This document shows positions 5,196 to 8,114 of a DNA stretch of 8,114 bases, piece after piece. Source of the DNA: Candidatus Peregrinibacteria bacterium CG_4_10_14_0_2_um_filter_43_11 (GTDB lineage Bacteria; Patescibacteriota; Gracilibacteria; UM-FILTER-43-11); the NCBI GenBank assembly GCA_002792495.1, contig PFOK01000013.1, positions 1 to 8,114 on the forward strand, written 5' to 3'. The notes below the pieces were generated by a model. It worked only from the letters and a program-made list of their open reading frames with translations. It made no database searches and was not told where the DNA came from. The stretch's first letter is position 1. Each line of letters opens with the position of its first letter. Both the position numbers and the translations under genes were made by a program.

Positions 5196-6923
5196 ATGAA
5201 TCAACACAACCTAGCTTATTTAAAGGACGTTATTTTAAAGGCCGTTCACGCAGTTGGTTTTGAGGTGAATCCGGAGGATCTGCATCTCGAAAAAACAAAA
5301 ACTCTCGAACACGGTCACTTCGCGAGCAATGTGGCTATGTTCATTGCTAAAAAATACGGTCAGAGCCCGCGTGAAGCCGCTCAAAAAATAATGGAAGCGA
5401 TCAAAGATCCCATCATCAAAAAGGCGGAAATAGCCGGTCCGGGTTTTATTAATGTATTTGTTGAACAAAAATTTTATACAGATGAGTGCCGATCTCTCTG
5501 TAAAAATCTTGACATCTATATTCAGGAATCTCTCGGTTTTAAACCCGGAGAAAAAACCCTACTCATCGACACGTCTCATCCCAATGTAGCAAAGCCGATG
5601 GGGGTGCATCATCTTCTTTCCACAATCATCGGCAGTGCTCTTGCACAGCTTTATCGAAAAATAGGCTATAACGTCATCAACGACAATTACATCGGCGATT
5701 GGGGCACGCAGTTTGGCAAACTCATTTATGCCATTCATACGTGGGGGGATCTTGCAAAAATCGAAAAGGACCCCATCCCTGAGTTGCTCACTCTATACGT
5801 CCGTTTCCACGAAGAATCCGAAAAAGACCCAACGCTCGATGATCACGGTCGTGCCGAATTCAAAAAATTAGAAGAAGGGGATTCTGAGAGTCGAAAATTA
5901 TGGCGATACATCGTGGAGATCAGTCTCAGCGAATTCCAAAAACTATACAAACGCCTGGGGGTCACGTTTGATGTCATTAATGGGGAAAGTTTTTATGAAA
6001 ATAAAATGGAATCGATTCTAAATGAGGGGCGAAAGGCTGGCATTATTGTCGACGGTGAAAAAGAGGCATGGATCATCAAGCCCGAAGACCCCAACGATCC
6101 GCCTACCGTAGTCCGCAAATCCGATGGAGCCACCCTTTACATGACACGTGACTTGGCGCGCATCAAATATTGGGAAGAAACCTGGCATCCCGATCTAATG
6201 GTCAATGTGGTGGATGTTGCGCAATCGCTTTACTTCCGTCAGCTTTTTTCGGCCACCGACAAGCTCAACCTCACTAAAGCTCACAATGTTCATGTGAATT
6301 TTGGCCGCATGAGCTTTAAAGATGGAAAAATGAGCACACGCAAGGGGAACATTCTAAAGCTGGAGGAAGTACTCGACGAGGCCGAAGAACGCGCGCTTAA
6401 GCTCGCACGTGAAAAGGCCATAGAGCTTTCCGAAGAAGAACAAAAAGAGTTGGCACGCATCATGGGAATAGGTGCTGTCAAATACAACATCCTTTCCCAG
6501 AATCGCGTCAACAACATCACATTCGATTGGGATTTAATGCTCAGTTTTGAGGGGAATAGCGTCCCTTATCTCATGTACACGGCCACACGCGCTCAGTCGA
6601 TTTTAAAAAAAGCCGGTGTTGACGAAAAAGAAGTGGAATCCTACTCACTTCAGCTAGACGACGATCATGAAAAGATGGTCATAACAGATTTAATGATGTA
6701 CACTGACGCCCTGCATCGAGCTGGCGAGGAGTTCAAACCGAATCATATTGCGAATTATTTGTACGCACTGGCGCAGGATTACAACGCCCTGTATAACGCC
6801 CTTTCTATTTTACAGGCGGAAGACAACGCCAAAAAAACACGTCTTTTACTCACATTAGCTGTTATTCGAGTCGTAAAACACGGTCTGACCATTTTGGGGA
6901 TCGATGTACCGGAAAAAATGTAA
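5196..6923 (+). CDS. argS: Arginyl-tRNA synthetase with altered HIGH motif
   Basis: ArgS is a class I aminoacyl-tRNA synthetase that charges tRNA-Arg with arginine in the cytoplasm. The 575-aa length is usual. In order it shows the N-terminal Add1-type tRNA-binding domain (1 to about 95), the catalytic Rossmann domain with GDWGTQFG (167-174), LYMTRDLA (314-321) and the KMSKS-equivalent KMSTRKGN (378-385), and the C-terminal DALR anticodon-binding domain (about 457-575), ending in the typical GIDVPEKM. The first signature is odd: where the family has K-P-(M/F)-H-(V/I)-G-H-L-R, this protein has KPMGVHHLL (133-141). The first His and the Gly of HIGH are exchanged and the following Arg is Leu. 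The rest of the gene is intact, so it is probably functional. The start matches the family N-terminus and sits 9 nt after a TATAAT box. The next gene follows 10 nt downstream. Confidence 0.96.
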   Translation: MNQHNLAYLKDVILKAVHAVGFEVNPEDLHLEKTKTLEHGHFASNVAMFIAKKYGQSPREAAQKIMEAIKDPIIKKAEIAGPGFINVFVEQKFYTDECRSLCKNLDIYIQESLGFKPGEKTLLIDTSHPNVAKPMGVHHLLSTIIGSALAQLYRKIGYNVINDNYIGDWGTQFGKLIYAIHTWGDLAKIEKDPIPELLTLYVRFHEESEKDPTLDDHGRAEFKKLEEGDSESRKLWRYIVEISLSEFQKLYKRLGVTFDVINGESFYENKMESILNEGRKAGIIVDGEKEAWIIKPEDPNDPPTVVRKSDGATLYMTRDLARIKYWEETWHPDLMVNVVDVAQSLYFRQLFSATDKLNLTKAHNVHVNFGRMSFKDGKMSTRKGNILKLEEVLDEAEERALKLAREKAIELSEEEQKELARIMGIGAVKYNILSQNRVNNITFDWDLMLSFEGNSVPYLMYTATRAQSILKKAGVDEKEVESYSLQLDDDHEKMVITDLMMYTDALHRAGEEFKPNHIANYLYALAQDYNALYNALSILQAEDNAKKTRLLLTLAVIRVVKHGLTILGIDVPEKM

Positions 6924-6933
6924 CTTTTACCCC

Positions 6934-7443
6934 ATGAAAAGAATACAACCCGCTCTAGGTCACCACTCCTCTCCGCGAGGGGGAGACTCGGTTTATGAAC
7001 GCTTAAGAGAAAAAGTAAGCGGTTTGCTTTCCAGACTTCCCGCTTCGCTTTCACGGGAGTCGGAAAGTACAAGAGAGGAAAGACAGATACCAAGAACACT
7101 GCAGGGGGTGTTTGAACTCCTTTTAAAAAGAGCCAAAAAAATGTCTCCTAGTGAAGGATGTAATCCGATCATGGATGTATTATCGGGATTGGAAAGAATG
7201 GGTGTTTTAACTTTAAGCTCAGGGAGTGTGACTGCCGTTGAAGAAAGAGATTTGCCAAAAGGCTTGGCTCGACAAATATTAGACCTTGTGGATCCGGGTT
7301 GGCTTCGTAAAGGCGGAGAATTACAAGAAAGTTCTTTGTATAGTAGGAAGATTGGCAAAACAAAAAATATTAGTATTTACACGGGTGTCGATGATGAAGA
7401 GTTAAGTAAACTCGCTCGCTTAATCCGATCCGCTACAGAGTGA
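6934..7443 (+). CDS. Hypothetical protein encoded directly downstream of argS
   Basis: This 169-aa protein is not recognised. It is probably cytoplasmic: no signal peptide or membrane segment is visible. The first 55 residues are rich in Arg, Ser and Pro and look disordered, and this part of the gene overlaps inverted repeats. From about residue 57 the sequence looks folded and helical (LQGVFELLLKRAKKM, then MDVLSGLERMGVLTL). A C-terminal part follows with DPGWLRKGGEL and SRKIGKTKNISIYTG, ending in a short helix. The ATG at 6934 lies 10 nt after the argS stop and has no Shine-Dalgarno sequence, so translation probably depends on argS read-through or reinitiation. An in-frame ATG at 6904 would overlap the argS end by 20 nt and add ten residues; a later in-frame GTG near 7107 or ATG at 7141 would remove the disordered part. 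It ends with TGA. A role linked to tRNA charging cannot be claimed from the position alone. Confidence 0.65.
   Translation: MKRIQPALGHHSSPRGGDSVYERLREKVSGLLSRLPASLSRESESTREERQIPRTLQGVFELLLKRAKKMSPSEGCNPIMDVLSGLERMGVLTLSSGSVTAVEERDLPKGLARQILDLVDPGWLRKGGELQESSLYSRKIGKTKNISIYTGVDDEELSKLARLIRSATE
7027..7067. repeat. Imperfect inverted repeat inside the hypothetical gene
   Basis: CTTTCC (7027-7032), GACT (7034-7037) and CCCG (7039-7042) pair with CGGG (7054-7057), AGTC (7058-7061) and GGAAAG (7062-7067). This gives 14 base pairs with two single-base bulges and an 11-nt loop. A second, less regular G/C-rich inverted repeat lies just upstream (about 6967-6983, centred on CGC). Both fall in the low-complexity 5' part of the 169-aa gene. 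Confidence 0.6.
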
Positions 7444-7490
7444 CAAAGAAGAAGAAAAAGGATGGAATTTATTCCGGGAAATGATTAAAA

Positions 7491-8105
7491 TCAGACATTT
7501 TTTTGTTTTTTCCGGTTAATGGCCTTCAAGATCCGTTTTTTCGCCCCGCTCACAAAACGCCATAATTTAGCACTCCAATAATGTGATCGGCTGAATGACT
7601 CTGGAATCCTGAGATCATTTTTAAGAATAGCTTCATGAATATCCGATTGGCTTGTTTTGGTGTAATGCCTTCCTACCTGTGGCGCCCGGTGCGCGTCTGT
7701 GGAACAAACCAGTGATAAATTGTATTCCCGGGCAATTTGCTGGGCGAGTTCCGTTTGTTTTGGCTTCATGTCCGAGGCGTTCATTTCGGTATAATCAAAA
7801 AAGTCCATGAATGCTTTGCGATTCTCAAATATTCCGGCCTCAAAAACACGGTCGATATCAAGCCCGCTACTTCGTGCAGGATGATTCAAGCCAACGAGCA
7901 TCCGAGTTGTTCCTGATCGTATATCATTAATTAAGCCAATGACTTCTCGGAGCTCAAAAATACCTTGTTCATTACGAATGTCCATAAAACGATCCGCCTC
8001 CTCATCGCTCAATAAAATTACCCCTAGTACCAAGCCCAATAAATTTAATTGTGTAAATATGGAGATTATGCTAGGATGGCGACATGAAAATACACATTGT
8101 TTCAC
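7491..8105 (-). CDS. C-terminal half of a PHP-domain phosphoesterase (5'-truncated, possible pseudogene)
   Basis: PHP proteins are metal-dependent phosphoesterases with conserved His/Asp/Glu motifs. Here only the later motifs are visible: GLNHPAR with His75, DYTEMNAS (104-111) with Glu107 and Asn109, and CSTDAHR with Asp137 and His139. The opening H-x-H and T-D-H motifs are absent. The tail (about 170-204) is strongly basic. PHP-like sequence appears to begin only near residue 21, close to 8040. An in-frame TAA (8108-8106) lies directly before the GTG at 8105, and the other two minus-strand frames are also closed within the last 50 nt, so the missing half is not adjacent in any frame. The first 20 residues also overlap the start of a plus-strand gene and are probably not real. 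ATG at 7985 is an alternative start, preceded by AGGAGG (8002-7997) at a long 11-nt spacing. I read this as a remnant, but a short expressed protein is possible. Confidence 0.55.
   Translation of the reverse strand: MKQCVFSCRHPSIISIFTQLNLLGLVLGVILLSDEEADRFMDIRNEQGIFELREVIGLINDIRSGTTRMLVGLNHPARSSGLDIDRVFEAGIFENRKAFMDFFDYTEMNASDMKPKQTELAQQIAREYNLSLVCSTDAHRAPQVGRHYTKTSQSDIHEAILKNDLRIPESFSRSHYWSAKLWRFVSGAKKRILKAINRKKQKNV
8049..8077 (+). promoter_or_regulatory. Candidate promoter for the gene entering at 8084
   Basis: TTGTGT (8049-8054), a 17-nt spacer and TAGGAT (8072-8077; 4 of 6 matches to TATAAT) lie 6 nt before the ATG at 8084, which again predicts a leaderless start. TATGCT (8067-8072) is an alternative -10 box. 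The boxes are weak and the call rests mainly on the spacing shared with the other promoters. Confidence 0.3.
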
Positions 8106-8114
8106 TTAGCCACA
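8084..8114 (+). CDS. N-terminal start of a gene running off the window (partial)
   Basis: An ATG opens a reading frame MKIHIVSLSH that stays open to the window end. Alternating hydrophobic residues after Met-Lys are typical of the first beta strand of a Rossmann-like fold, such as a glycosyltransferase or a nucleotide-binding enzyme, but ten residues cannot decide the family. It overlaps the 5' end of the minus-strand PHP frame, which supports that frame being truncated. Confidence 0.4.
   Translation, partial: MKIHIVSLSH

Noticed and set aside
7479..7504. Hairpin AAATG/CATTT followed by T-runs as a terminator for the argS transcript
   Set aside because: The stem has only five base pairs, four of them A/T, and a 12-nt loop. 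It also overlaps the end of the convergent PHP frame, where the T-run encodes lysines.
1..8114. tRNA or rRNA genes, CRISPR arrays, insertion sequences
   Set aside because: I saw no T-loop/anticodon arrangement, no spaced direct repeats and no transposase motifs. The only direct repeat is the contiguous 9-bp array.

Overview
The window is bacterial chromosomal DNA of moderate GC content. It holds core genes (holA, argS), an envelope-lipid/transport operon, and several hypothetical or broken genes. TGA ends holA exactly where the family ends, and it also closes the 169-aa gene and the PHP remnant, so the code is the standard bacterial one. None of the main genes has a convincing Shine-Dalgarno sequence. 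The best promoters place the -10 box only 9 nt before the start codon, which predicts leaderless mRNAs. With the divergent core proteins and the unusual fusion, this suggests an uncultivated, possibly Patescibacteria/CPR-like (e.g. Peregrinibacteria-like) lineage. That placement is a weak inference and no marker here fixes it.

Layout. 1-156: AT-rich intergenic DNA ending in a near-consensus promoter. 157-1248 (+): acidic, Cys-containing, membrane-anchored protein of unknown function. 1249-1412: a second candidate promoter, a perfect 34-bp palindrome, and a 9-bp AAATCCCCC tandem array that runs into the next start codon. 1413-2432 (+): holA, DNA polymerase III delta subunit. 2453-3733 (-): a DedA (VTT) domain fused to a complete undecaprenyl-diphosphatase (UppP/BacA). 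3780-5048 (-): CNNM/CorC-type transporter with DUF21, a CBS pair and a CorC_HlyC domain. 5049-5195: divergent promoter region with an inverted repeat. 5196-6923 (+): argS, with an altered HIGH signature. 6934-7443 (+): hypothetical protein directly after argS. 7491-8105 (-): the C-terminal half of a PHP-domain phosphoesterase, without its N-terminal metal motifs. 8084-8114 (+): the first ten codons of another gene running off the window.

How the genes work together. The CNNM and DedA-UppP genes are 46 nt apart on one strand and probably form a two-gene membrane operon. UppP dephosphorylates undecaprenyl pyrophosphate, and some DedA proteins have been linked to returning undecaprenyl phosphate across the membrane. 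The fused protein could therefore couple two consecutive steps of lipid-carrier recycling. argS and the 169-aa gene are 10 nt apart and probably share a transcript.

Most notable points: the DedA-UppP fusion, the GVHH replacement of the HIGH motif in ArgRS, the leaderless promoter architecture, the palindrome plus tandem array in front of holA, and the half PHP gene that ends where a divergent gene begins.
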